A stretch of 64,000 bases of DNA from Rebecca billardiae RCC1528 (taxonomy: Eukaryota; Haptophyta): the NCBI GenBank assembly GCA_965240325.2, contig OZ251227.1:1984001-2048000 (forward strand), read 5' to 3'. Shown here piece after piece: positions 1-10,007 of the stretch (position 1 is its first letter; each line of letters opens with the position of its first letter). The position numbers and the translations under genes were made by a program. A model generated the notes under the pieces. The model saw only the letters and a list, made by a program, of their open reading frames with translations, ran no database searches and was not told the DNA's origin.

Positions 1-1310
1 GGCGGCACAGACGGCGCTGACGACACGGGCGGGGTGCTTGCTCGGGGCGCGCGCGACGCCGTTGCAGCGGGCGACGCGCGCGCGCAGGAGGCGGCGGGCC
101 TCGCGCTCCTCGACGCGCTCGGCGGCGCGATCGTGCGCCCGCTCTGCGCCGCGGCCGTGCGCCGCGCGGCCGAGCGCGCCCCGGACTCCCTCGAGGCGGT
201 GCACTTGCTGCTGCTCGCAGCGCCGCGCGCGCTCGACCCGGGCGGTTTGGAGCGCGGCGCCGAGGGCGGCGGTGCGCGGCCGCGCGGCGAGGAGGCGCCC
301 TCCTCGCCGCGCGGCTGCGCGCGCGACGCGCACTGCGCGCTGTACCTGCGGCTGCTGCGCGACGCCTCGGACGCGCCGCCCTGCGCGCCGCGTGCGGACG
401 ACGGGGGCGGGGCGCCGCAGCCCGCGGGCTCGCCCTGCCCTGAGCTCGTGGGCGCGTGCGCGCGTGACACGCTGGCCCCCGTGTGGGCATCGAGCACGCA
501 CGCGCAGCGCGCGCCGATCGGGCAGCAGACGGCGCTCTCGCGCGCGCTGATCGGCTGCCTCCGGCTGTGCACGCGCGCCCAGGCCGAGGCGCTCACGCCC
601 GTGCTGCTCCCGGGCGTCTCCGCCCACCTCGACTCGACGGATGCGGACGTGCGCGCCCTTGGGATGGCGGTGGCGGAGGCTTTCTCCCGAGCGGCGCAGC
701 CCGACGGGCCGCCGCTGCTGTTCGCAGCGGAGGGCGGAGAGGAGGGCGGCTCGGCCGCGCGCGGCGACGGCGGCGCGGCGGCGGCGGAGGCGGCGCGCTA
801 CGACACGCGGCACGACCCTCACGCGCTTGGCGCGCGCGTGCTCGCGCGCCTCGCAGCGAGCGCGGCCGCGACGGGTGGCGCGGGTGGCGCGGCGCGCGGC
901 GCGGCGCGCGCCGCTGCCGGCGAGCACGCAGCATCGGCCGCCCTGCAGCCGGCGCAGGACGCGGCGGCGGATGCGCGGCAGGCGGCGGCGCGGGAGCGCG
1001 AGGCGTGCGCGCGCGCGCCCGCACTCGCCCCGCTCAGCTTCGGCACAGACGGCGCGCACGACGCAGCGCTCGCGCGCGCGCGCGTGAGCGCGCGCGGCGC
1101 GGACGGCGCTGGCCCGCCAGTCCCACTGCACAGCTGGGCAGCCTGCATGGCGGTGGCGCTTGGGGAGGAGGAGGAGGCGCTGCGCGCGATGGCGACCGAG
1201 CGGCGCGCCGCGCGCGAGGCGAGCGCGCGCGCGCGCCGCGCCGCCCCTGACGCTTCCGCCACCGCCGGCGCCGCCGCCGCGCTCGACGCTAGCCTCAGGC
1301 TGAGCGGACT

Positions 1311-1346
<36 letters not shown>

Positions 1347-2592
1347 AGGCGGCGGCGGCGGCGGCGACGGAGGCGAGTTGGCCGGTGGGTCCTCTGAGTG
1401 GGCGGCTGGGCCGGCGGAGGAGGATGCCGAGCTCGTGCCGTACGACCTGAGCGACGACCGCTCAGACCTCGCGGCCGCGCAGCCGCCCCGCTACCTGAGC
1501 GAGCTTCTCAGCGCCGTGCGCGAGAGCAAGGAGGGCTGTGCGCGGCAGCTCGAGGCCGCACTGGGCGCGGCCGCGCGGCTGATCCGCGCGTGCGCCGCGC
1601 CGCCGGGCGGAGTGCCCAACGCTGCCACCGCCGAGCTCGACCGGCTCGCGCCCGAGCTGGCGCGCGCGCTGCTGCACCTGAGCGATGCGTTCGCCCTCGA
1701 GCACTTTGCCGAGCGCAGGCGCGCCGCACTCGTCGCGCTCGCCGCCGCGCGGCCGCTGCCTGTCTGCGCACTCCTCACAGCCGAGCTGAGCGCGCCCGAC
1801 CTCGCGGCCTCCATGCCCGTGGCCACGCAGCTCGACGCGCTGCACGTGCTCGGCGCGGCCGCGCTCGAGATCTGGGCGGGCGAGGGCGGCACGGAGCGGG
1901 AGGCGCGAGGCGGCGGGGCGTCGACCTCTGCGCCGAGGGCAGGGCCGCTCGCGCCGCCGCGGGGCGGCGCGCCCGCCCCCGACGAGCGCGCGGCGGCGGA
2001 AGCCATCATTGCTGGGCGGCTGCAGGCAAAGACGCGCCGCTTCCACTCGCGCCGGCCAGCGCCGGCGGCGCGCGGCGCGCGCGCCAACGCGTTCGCTCCC
2101 GTCGCGCCCGGCTTCTTCTGGCCGCTGCTCGGGCGGCACGGGCGCGGGCTGCGGCTGCTCGGCGCGCGCGTCGACCCGCTCGTCCGTGCGGCGGCGCTGC
2201 ACACGCTGACGACCGTGCTGCTGTGTGTCGCGCACGCGCTGTGCGCGCGACAGATGGCGGCGGCGCTGTGCGGCGCGGCCTGGGAGGCGCGCGCGGACGC
2301 GGACGTGCGCGTGCGCCGCGCGGCGCTGCGCGCGCTGTGCGCGGCGGCGCAGGCGTGCTCGGCGGACGACCTGAGCACCGAGCTGAGCGCGGAGGCGCTC
2401 GCCGAGCTGCGTGCGTGGCTGGAGCGCGTCGCCACGTGGGACGACGACCCGCAGAGCGCGGCGCTCGCCGACGTTTGCGCCGGCGTGTTTGGCAGCCGGC
2501 TGATCGAGGCCGCCACCGCGGGCGCGGCGGAGGACGCGGGCGCAGTGGCGTACGGCGCGGTGCCGCGCGTCCTGCGCCTCGCGTGGGAGTAG
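1..2592 (+). CDS. TELO2: TELO2/TEL2 homologue, 5' end outside window
   Basis: The frame is open from base 1 to a TAG at 2590-2592 and has no ATG near the edge, so the gene starts upstream. The last third matches the conserved TEL2 C-terminal domain. It has a leucine-rich helix (LDALHVLGAAALEIW, from nt 1831), then KTRRF (nt ~2026), then PGFFWPLLGRHGRGL (nt ~2107), then helical repeats ending at an AWLERVA-type segment. The order and spacing are those of human TELO2. In known systems TEL2 forms the TTT complex with TTI1 and TTI2 and stabilises PIKK kinases such as ATM, ATR and mTOR with Hsp90. The N-terminal part seen here is alpha-helical, Ala/Arg-rich and poorly conserved, and it carries a poly-Gly run (nt 1309-1373). 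No intron is evident. The domain assignment is strong; the function is inferred from the family. Confidence 0.82.
1309..1373 (+). repeat. GGC triplet repeat coding poly-glycine
   Basis: An almost pure GGC run inside the TELO2 reading frame encodes about 18 glycines followed by GDGGE. It lies in the linker before the conserved C-terminal domain, and the length is likely to vary between strains. Confidence 0.85.
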
Positions 2593-2973
2593 CCGCCGCC
2601 CGTGCGTGCATGCCCAGGCATTGCCCAGCCGCTGGCCCGGGTGCCATCGACCGGCGGTACCGCGCCGGTGGGACCGTTGTCAGTGACCGTGAGCGCTGCC
2701 GCCCCGACGCCGCGTGCAAGAGGACCTGCGCAGCCGTCCGGCTCACGCCCCTCAGTCGTTCGTACTCATCTGGCAGCCTGGCCTAGCGCCAGGACAGCAG
2801 CTGTGCTGATGAACTTACTACTTAGCAGTGCGAGCGTTCGGTCACAGTAGTCACAGTTCGTAAAAGTGGCGGGAACTCTCCTAGTCGCGTGCACGTTTGC
2901 GCAGTGACGAACCGCGCGGCCATTCATTTCAATTATCGCCCAGCTTGAGCGAGCACCGCTTTGAACCTCCACG
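2593..2973. other. Intergenic, TELO2 to PDZ gene
   Basis: 381 bases with no supportable gene. GC content falls toward 2800-2950, as expected for a 3' UTR followed by the promoter of the next gene on the same strand. I see no repeat. Confidence 0.5.
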
Positions 2974-5900
2974 ATGCGGCCCGGTCCCGCTGCGCTGCGC
3001 GGCACGGCCGCCTTGGCGCTGCTCGCCGCCGCGTGCGGCGCGCGCGGGCTGGCTCCCGCGCGTTGCGCCCGGCTGACAGCAGCGTGTCCCCGCCGCGCCG
3101 CGGCCCCGCCCCGAGGGCTCGCGCGCGCCGCGGCCGAGCCACCCGACGACGATGGCCGCAGCGCGTACCGCGAGGGCCAGGTGGCGGTGCAGGAGCTCGT
3201 GCGCGAGCGCGAGCGCGATCCCGAGCCCAAGTTCGTCGCCTCGACGGTGTCAAAGCCGATGGGCATCACGTTCGCCCCCAACCCGGGCGGCAAGGGTGTG
3301 TACGTCAGCGCGCTCGACGAGGGCAGCGCCGAGGGCGAGCAGAAGCTGCAGAGCGTCTGCCTGGGAGACTACCTCGTCTCCGTCGAGGCGCTGGACGTGA
3401 CGCGGATGTCGCTGGACGAGGTGCTCGAGCTGCTGGACGAGGCGCCGCTGCTCGTGAACATCGGCCTGCAGCGCGGCGGCTCCGAGCCCTGGCGCGCCGT
3501 CGACGGCCTGAGCGTGGACGAGATGATGGCGGCTGTCCTCGCCCGCTACCCGGACGCGCTCTCCGAGTCCGACCAGGCGCAGCTGTACCGCGCACTGCAG
3601 AAGCTGAAGGAGGACGAGGCGGCGGGGTCGAGGACGCGCGGGGACGCGCCGCAAAGCGCGACGGCGCGCGGGCTCGAGCGCCTCTCGCTCGAAGTGCGCT
3701 CCTTTGTCGCGGTGCGCGCGGCGCGCGGCGCGCGGCGCGCGGCGCGCGGCGCGCGGCGCGCGGCGCGCGGCGCGCTGCACTCTGCGCGCGCGCGCCGCGC
3801 CGCGCCGCTGTTGGGTCCCGCGGCGCCGGGCCTGCCGCGGCGCGGCCCGCCCACACGCCGCGCGCGCCGCGTGCCCCGCCCCGCCGCGCCCAGGGCCTGC
3901 GCGTCAACCTGCGCGCCTTCGTCGACGGCTCCGTCGACAAGGCCGCCGTCGACCTGGCGGTGGCCCTGCGCACCGCAGAGTATTTGGTCAGGCGCGCGGC
4001 GATGGATTCGGGCAGGCTGCTCAGCCAGGGCAGCCGCGCGGTGGCGAGGCTGGCGGCGGCGGAGGGCGAGGAGGAGGACGAGGCGGAGGGCGCGAGCGGC
4101 ACGCCCTTCCGCGAGCTCCTCAAGGTGCCTGCGCTCACCGCCGTGCTCGGCGAGCCCGCCGGCGTGGAGCTGCCGCGCCCAACGGCAGGCACGGTTTCGT
4201 CCGTAAACGCCAGTCGAGAGCTGCTGGCCGTTGTGCTCGAGGAGGTGGCGAGCGCGGTGGAGCGCGGCGCGAGCGCGGAGGCGAGCGCGCGCGCGCGCGC
4301 GGCCGAGGAGGAGGCGCTCGAGCCGTCCGAGCGCGCCGCACTCGTCGCGCGCGCCGCGGCCAACGCCTCTGCCGTCGACTGGGCGAGGTTCGAGCGCCGA
4401 GCCAACAACCTGGGCGGCGCGCTCGGCGCAGACCTCAGCCGGGCGCTCAGCATGATCCGCTCGGACTACGAGGCGTTCGAGGTGCTCAAGCGCGAGCAGA
4501 TCTCGCTCGAGCCGATCCCCGGGGAGCAGCTGCTCGAGGGCGGGCGGCAGGGGCTTCTCCGGCTGCGTGCGGACGGGAGGCTGAGCTCGTTTGCGCGCAG
4601 CCGCGAGGAGCAGGCGCGGCGCGCGCAGTCGGACTCGCGGCGCGCGACCGCCACGTTCGCGGCCAAGGTGGGCGAGAGGGGGCTCAAGGACAGCGCGGAC
4701 ACGGTGGTGTACGGCGTGATGCCCGGCGCGAAGGTCGTGGGCAAGGCCTTCGCCAAGTCGGTCGCCGAGAACGTCGCGGAGCGCTTCGGCGCGCGCGGCT
4801 CGCGGCAGGCGGGCGGCGACAGCTCGGTGTCCGCGGACCTGAGTGCGGTGTGTGCGCGCGCGCCGGCCCAGGAGCGGACAGCGCGGACGCCATCCAAAAG
4901 GGCGAAGCGCGCGATGTGTGCACACACTGCGCGCGCGCGCGCGCCTGACCCACGCGCGGCCTCTGTGCGCGCCGCGCCCCCCCGCGCGCGTCGCGACCGC
5001 TTCCGACGCGCGCACTCGCCGCTGTGCGCCACGCAGGCGAGTGCCTTCATCGGCAGCGTGGCTCAGCAGCTGGGGGAACAGTACCGGGCTGACTTGGCGC
5101 AGGGCTCGAAGTCCGGCCCGCTCGGCGCGCCCGCGCCCGCGGCGCCGGAGGTGGCGGAGGGCCCCACCACCATGCTGCGCTCTTTCACGCGCACCCTGAC
5201 CGGCGCCGTGCGCACATCGCTCTCCTCCGCGGCCGAGGCGGCCGAGCGCGAGCGTGCGCGCCTCGAGCAGGCGCAGCGGGAGCTGAGCCAAGGGGTGCCT
5301 GCAGCGCAGGAGGCCGCCGCCCGCCCGCCTACCGCGGAGACGGCGGCGCCCAGCGCGCCCTCGCAGGCCGCAGTGTCGCCAGCGGCAGGCGGCACCAGCC
5401 CACCATTCGCCGTGGCGACCGCGGCCGAGCCTGCAGCGGCCCCCGCCACACAGCCGGCCGCGACAGCCTCCATCGATGTCGAGGCATCGGCGGTGGCGGG
5501 TGCGCCGGCTGCCGCCGCCGCCACCGCCGGCACGCCGGCCTCGGCGGCGCAGCCGATGGCCGGCGCGCAATCGTCCGCTGCGGGCGCTGCGCCACCCTCG
5601 CAGCAGGAGGGGGTGGCGACAGTGCAGTCGGGGCCGCCGCCGCCGCCCTCAGGGAGCGCGGCTCGCAGCGAGGTGGTCAGCGTGAGCGTGGTCTCAGAGC
5701 TGAGCGACAGTGCCGCGCCCGGCGTTGGCCTGCGCCGGGACACGGCAGAGGCGCTGCTGACGAGCGCGGCCGGCGGCGCGGACATGGACGAGGACGCGGG
5801 GAGCGACATCGACATCGACGTAGCGGTGAGCGTTGACGTCGAGGCCGAGGTGCGTGGGCGGAAGCTCAGCCTGCTCTTCGATCGGCTCGCCCTGTGGCTC

Positions 5901-6065
5901 GAGTTCGCCACCGCCGAGCTGTTCGAGCGGCTCGTCGACATTTACGGGCTGGACGGCGCGCGCGACTGGCAGCCGCTGCCGCTGCTGCGCCCCGAGCGCA
6001 ACGTGGTCGAGTTCCCGACGCAGCTGCTGTTTGAGGTGCTGACGCTGGCCATCTCGCGCGACTGA
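2974..6065 (+). CDS. PDZ-domain protein, probably plastid-targeted (3 exons)
   Basis: Exons 2974-3711, 3894-4847 and 5037-6065. The introns are GT-AG and phase 0 (182 and 189 nt), giving about 906 residues. The ATG at 2974 gives a hydrophobic signal (TAALALLAAACGARG) followed by an Arg/Ala-rich stretch, which fits bipartite targeting to a complex plastid. Residues ~88-167 are a PDZ domain: KPMGITF is the carboxylate-binding strand, then GVYVSALDEGSAE, then LGDYLVSVEALDV. The centre is helical and unrecognised (MIRSDYEAFEVLKREQISLE). After it comes an Ala/Pro/Ser-rich linker and an acidic tail ending FEVLTLAISRD. A scaffolding or protease-regulatory role is only a guess from PDZ. The second intron is stop-free and a multiple of three, so retention would keep the frame. 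Confidence 0.75.
3716..3775 (+). repeat. Intronic CGCGCGG heptamer minisatellite
   Basis: About seven head-to-tail copies of CGCGCGG form the first part of intron 1 of the PDZ gene, directly after the GTGCGCG donor. The same heptamer array recurs in the PDH E1 alpha intron near 18553. Confidence 0.85.
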
Positions 6066-6395
6066 GCCGGCGCGGGGCGTCGGGCTCCGTCCCGTAGCGG
6101 CGGCGGCCGAGGGGTGGTCGATCGATCGCCCATCATCATCATATGCCATTCTCCAACGCCAGGCGCACGGTCCTGCGGCGGTGCTGACACAGTTAGACTT
6201 CTGCTAATACTCGCGCGGGCTACTAGACGACAGTCTACGTCTATCGGACGACTATGTCTATGCCAGGCGGCAGACTCGGCCTGGGCCAGGGACCGTACGG
6301 AGTATACGGATTATACGCGGCGGTGGTCTAGCTAAGACTAAAGTGACTTACGGACCAGCTCAGAGAGTCAGACTCACTCAAAGGGGCGCGGCGCG

Positions 6396-6397
<2 letters not shown>

Positions 6398-6440
<43 letters not shown>

Positions 6441-6465
6441 CTCTCTGAGTCTCTCTCTCTGTCTC
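6398..6465 (+). repeat. CT dinucleotide microsatellite
   Basis: A pure CT run of about 40 bases is followed by interrupted CTCTCAGT and CTGAGT variants and ends at GTCTCGAG. An AT-rich stretch follows. Confidence 0.95.
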
Positions 6466-6515
6466 GAGACATAGTATACTACAATTACATATATATTATT
6501 ATAAGCAATATAATA

Positions 6516-6585
6516 TATGACCGCGTTCCGCGGTCCTTTTCCGTAGAACGAACGTAGTTCAGGGCCCGCGGTGGCGGTGCACCCT
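6516..6585 (+). repeat. Dispersed repeat A, copy 1
   Basis: It starts ATGACCGCGTTCCGCGGTCC, a 7-bp palindrome around TTC, and continues through CCGTAGAACGAACGTAGTT to GGGCCCGCGGTG. The same sequence with a few changes is at 23714-23776. I do not recognise the family. Confidence 0.8.
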
Positions 6586-6737
6586 CCATCGCAGTCGTCT
6601 ATTGACAGACCCGGAGTTGCATGCCCGTACAACTAGACTCCAGCGGCGCGCCGCCGCCCGCCGCGCCCGGGGCGCGGGCCCATCGGCGCACTTCGCAGCC
6701 GCCGGCGCGGCGCCGATTGTGTACAGGCGGATGCGAC

Positions 6738-6812
6738 GAGGCGTGATCGACGCATGAGCGCGACTCCACGTGCACGCCAGGCCACGCGAAGCTGACAGCC
6801 AGGGAGCACGGT
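6738..6812 (+). repeat. 77-bp direct repeat, copy 1
   Basis: It runs from GAGGCGTGATCGACGCATGA through GTGCACGCCAGGCCACGCG to GGGAGCACGGTG. Copy 2 starts 231 bp downstream and differs at only a handful of positions. Confidence 0.85.
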
Positions 6813-6968
6813 GCGGGGCCGCGGATTCGTTCGGGCCGCTGCTGCTGACTGACCGCTGTCCCGCCGCGGGTCACCGCGCACCGCGGCAGCGCCAGGATAG
6901 TTAGGTGATTTGCACTGGTCCGAGTAGGGTTCGACCAGCGCCTGCGCGACGGCCGACAGGCGGGCGCG

Positions 6969-7046
6969 AGGCGTGATCGACGCATGAGCGCAACTCGACG
7001 TGCACGCCAGGCCACGCGGAGCTGACAGCCCGAGGGAGCACGGTGC
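6969..7046 (+). repeat. 77-bp direct repeat, copy 2
   Basis: Second copy of the 6738 repeat, same orientation. It has CAACTCGACG for CGACTCCACG and a two-base insertion before GGGAGCACGGTG. Confidence 0.85.
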
Positions 7047-8022
7047 CGAGGTCGGAGGTGCGACTGGGCACCAGTCACAGATCGTTCGCGCACGCCGCGC
7101 GTGCACGGGCTGACACACCTCGATCAGGCTCGGCACGCGTTGCAGAGGCACAGCCAGCTCTGGGGACGTCACGCACCACCGTCGCCCGCGCAGCTCGTCC
7201 TCCTCGTAGAGTACCGTTCAGTTCCGAGGCGTAGCCCTCGCTCAGAGTCGACCGGTCGACGATGGACTCGGATCGTCGGCGCTCCCCGGAAAGGCATGGC
7301 AAGGGCGGCGCGTGGTGAAGTCGAAGACTCAGAGATCGATCAGTCCGGCATCAGGCGCCGCTGCCCCCGAGCTTGCGAGAGCCCGAATACAGGGCGGCTG
7401 CCGCGGCGCGGCCGGGGCGCCGCGGCGCCGACCGGCGCGCGGCCGCGCGCAGGCATCGACACGGGGCGGCGGGGGCGCGCGGAGTGAGCGGGGGCACGAA
7501 CGCGATGTCGACGGCAGTCGGGACCCGCCGCAGCCGCGCGCTCCAGGCGCAACTCGCCGCGCGCACCTGCCCATCGCCGTCCTCACCCGTCGGTCGCTCG
7601 TCAGCTCGCCTCATCCTCTCGCGGTCTCGCCGCAGCCGTGGCGTAGAAAACGCGGGCCCGCCGGCGCCCCGGCTCCCGCTCCGGTGTCAGATAGTATTGA
7701 GATTCGCTGAGGTTGGCCCATCGGCTACTGACCCTTGCCTCGTCGGCTCCTGATACAGACACGGCGCGATTGAATAGTTGATTCAACTGATTCAAGGGAC
7801 GTACATGGTCACATCGGTTCGCGGCAATCTCTATCTAGATACGTCATCGCTCCTTGGACCTTGCTGCAATCTCATTAGCCGGAAAAATCGCTTGTAACGG
7901 TTCGTTACGTTAGGGATCCTAAAGGGCGTGAAGTTTTTTGGACGGGCGTCACTCCACGCTTTACTATGAACTTGCCGTGGGCGCGACCTTTTTCGGCCGT
8001 GATGCATGTTAGAGAGGGTCTC

Positions 8023-8166
8023 AAAATTCGAAACTCGGTCTCCTCCAGCCATGAAAATCGTCCCCCGTCCCTTTTTTCTTGATCAAAGATCTTTTTGAAA
8101 CGTTGTTTGGGCCCGCTGGTGCGGGCTCCACGCTGCGCGCTCCGCCCTGCACCGCGGGCCATAAAA
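8023..8166 (-). repeat. Dispersed repeat B, copy 1
   Basis: The core reads AATCGTCCCCCGTCCC, then TTGATCAAAGATCTTTTTGA, then GGCTCCACGCTGCGCGCTCC, then CACCGCGGGCCAT. A second copy lies at 25398-25535. Similarity reaches upstream to an AAACTC..TCC..AGCC segment. A short open frame on the minus strand (MARGAGRSAQRGAR) runs through this copy but is interrupted in the other, so I call it a repeat and not a gene. Confidence 0.8.
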
Positions 8167-8629
8167 CGTGTCACGCTGATGATGACTACAATCACAACGG
8201 GCGGTCGATGATGACGACAGCGCATCTAGCTATGTACTAACAGTTGGTGGCGCGCTGTCGCCCAGGCGGCATCCGGCGCGGTAGCCTCACGGCACCATCA
8301 CTGCGGTGGACCGGTGGTAACGGGCATCAGCAGTGTCGGGAAGCACCGACGCAGCAGCGGCCGAAGTCGTGCACAGCCGGACGCCGCGAGCGTGCGCGCT
8401 GCAGGCGAGCAAACTGCACGCGGTCTCGGCAGCCTCGGGGCGCCGCGAGCAGCTGCGCGCGCCCACAGAGCCTGCGTCAGCGATGCCAGCGCGGGCGCGC
8501 GGCCTGCCTGCGGGCGAGTGCGGCAGTGATGGTCGGAGTCGCTCGTCCGCGGCATGGCGAGCGCTGCTCGCGCACTGGCTGCGCCAAGGGGCGGCAGGCC
8601 CACAACGTGCGCCAGGCAGCGCGGCCCGC

Positions 8630-9424
8630 TCACTTCGAGCCGCGCACGAACGAGAGGTACGCCGTCCACACGAAGGAGACAATGTGGCGCACCGGCAGCC
8701 GCAGGTAGAGCGGCACCGAGAAGCAGATGATGTCCGCGGGCACCCACACCCGGATCAGGTCGTACACGTCCTTGTTGAAGTTGGTGATGAAGCTGTTGAC
8801 GCCCGAGTTGCCCCACTCGACCACGTTCCAGCTGTCCGAGAACACCCCCGCCTTGAAGACGTAGAAGGTGGGCAGGTAGATGAACGTGAGCACGCCGATG
8901 TCGATCACCGTCTGCTGGGCGAGCGAGATCAGCCCGGGCACGTCGGTGAGCTTCTTCAGCCACGGCTGCGTGGTGAAGCGGTCGATGCCGGTGAAGAGGC
9001 GTTTGAAGATGTTCACCTGGTACCAGTACTGGAACGCCCCCAGGTACGCGCAGCCGAACATGCAGAAGACGAGATTGCGCTGCCAGTCCACCTCGCTGAG
9101 CGGTTTCTGCTCGATCACGCACTGCGCGACGAGGTCTGCGGCGCCCGTCTTCATCGTCGCGATGATGAGGTTGTTTGTGATGGGGTACGTCTTTGCGAAC
9201 ACCGCGTACGAGAAGCCGGGCGACACCTCCGCCGCCGCCTCCGCCGCGGCCGCGGGCGGCGCGACCGGCGTAGCCGATGGCTTCGTGCTCAGTAGCCGCT
9301 GTGTGCGCAGGGTGTGCGGTCGCCCCGTGCACGCTGCGCGCAGCGAGACGGCTGGCGAGCAGCTCGCGCGCATGAGCGGCTGAGCAGCGCTGCGGAGCCC
9401 CGCACGACGGAGAACGAGGGCCAT
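8630..9424 (-). CDS. Mpv17/PMP22-family membrane protein
   Basis: A single exon of 264 residues, ATG at 9424 and TGA at 8630. After an Arg-rich, acid-free leader (MALVLRRAGLRSAAQ) of mitochondrial or plastid presequence type, the protein has the four-helix layout of the Mpv17/PMP22 family. Family landmarks are YPITNN near the first helix, the FGCAYLGAFQYWYQ segment, the helix before FYLPTF-type residues, and the C-terminal VWVPADIICFSVPLYLRLP..FVWTAYLSF signature (family form W..WP..Q..NF..VP..R.....W..YLS). Members sit in the inner mitochondrial, peroxisomal or plastid membrane and are thought to form channels or keep the organelle stable. It is divergent from the MFS gene, with 583 bp between starts. 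Confidence 0.85.
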   Translation of the reverse strand: MALVLRRAGLRSAAQPLMRASCSPAVSLRAACTGRPHTLRTQRLLSTKPSATPVAPPAAAAEAAAEVSPGFSYAVFAKTYPITNNLIIATMKTGAADLVAQCVIEQKPLSEVDWQRNLVFCMFGCAYLGAFQYWYQVNIFKRLFTGIDRFTTQPWLKKLTDVPGLISLAQQTVIDIGVLTFIYLPTFYVFKAGVFSDSWNVVEWGNSGVNSFITNFNKDVYDLIRVWVPADIICFSVPLYLRLPVRHIVSFVWTAYLSFVRGSK

Positions 9425-10007
9425 CGGTCACGGACTTCGCGGCGCGCGCCGGCGGGAGGCACAGCACGTCAGAGGACGGGCGGATTCCTCGTTCACCGTT
9501 GATTCCCCCTGCTGCTCCATCCAGCCGGGGACGCACGGTGGAAGTTGTACACGTTGCTCAGTGGCTGTACCTTTGAACGTTTGACGATGAAACAGAAAGC
9601 AGTGGAGAGCTGCTCACCGCTTTCACGTGCAGCTCACGACGAAGTTTTGTGTTCGACGATATTCCTTCGCCAAGCGCAAACTTGCGCGCAGTGGTCGAGT
9701 TCGTCCACCGAAGCACGGCCCTTGACCGAAGGTCGGATCGGAATCTTTGGCAGAAGACCGGATCGAGGTCTGATGTCTCAACTCTCACCTGCTTGGGTGC
9801 CTGCCCGTGCGGACCACCCTTGGCTCAGGAACCACCCGTCATTCCGGCCGGTCGCTTTCCGAGGCAAAAGGGCGAAAAGGCGCGAAACGAGCGCGCGTTC
9901 GGCTCCAAACCCCTAGTAAAAGAAGCGAGGCTGCGAGGGGAACGGTGAACGGCAACAAATTTATCTTAGATTCGTCGGCCACGCGGCTGTTCATTTGCGC
10001 TGGCAAG
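9425..10007. promoter_or_regulatory. Divergent intergenic, Mpv17 / MFS genes
   Basis: 583 bases between two start codons on opposite strands. There is no supportable gene. It must hold the 5' regions of both genes; GC is lower at 9540-9760. I recognise no element. Confidence 0.5.

Larger units (their letters stand above)
6066..8629. other. Repeat-rich intergenic region 1
   Basis: 2.56 kb without a convincing gene; open frames are short and GC-driven. It holds a CT microsatellite (6398-6465), dispersed repeat A (6516-6585), two copies of a ~77-bp direct repeat (6738 and 6969), a GC-palindromic stretch (7400-7490) and dispersed repeat B (8023-8166). Bases 7700-8240 are less GC-rich than the genes. 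Both flanking genes, the PDZ gene (+) and the Mpv17 gene (-), point into it, so it is a convergent 3' region. Confidence 0.6.

Noticed and set aside
7905-8225. A 106-residue minus-strand frame (KQRFKKIFDQEKRDGGRFSW)
   Set aside because: It coincides with dispersed repeat B, and the second copy at 25.4 kb has stop codons in the matching frame.
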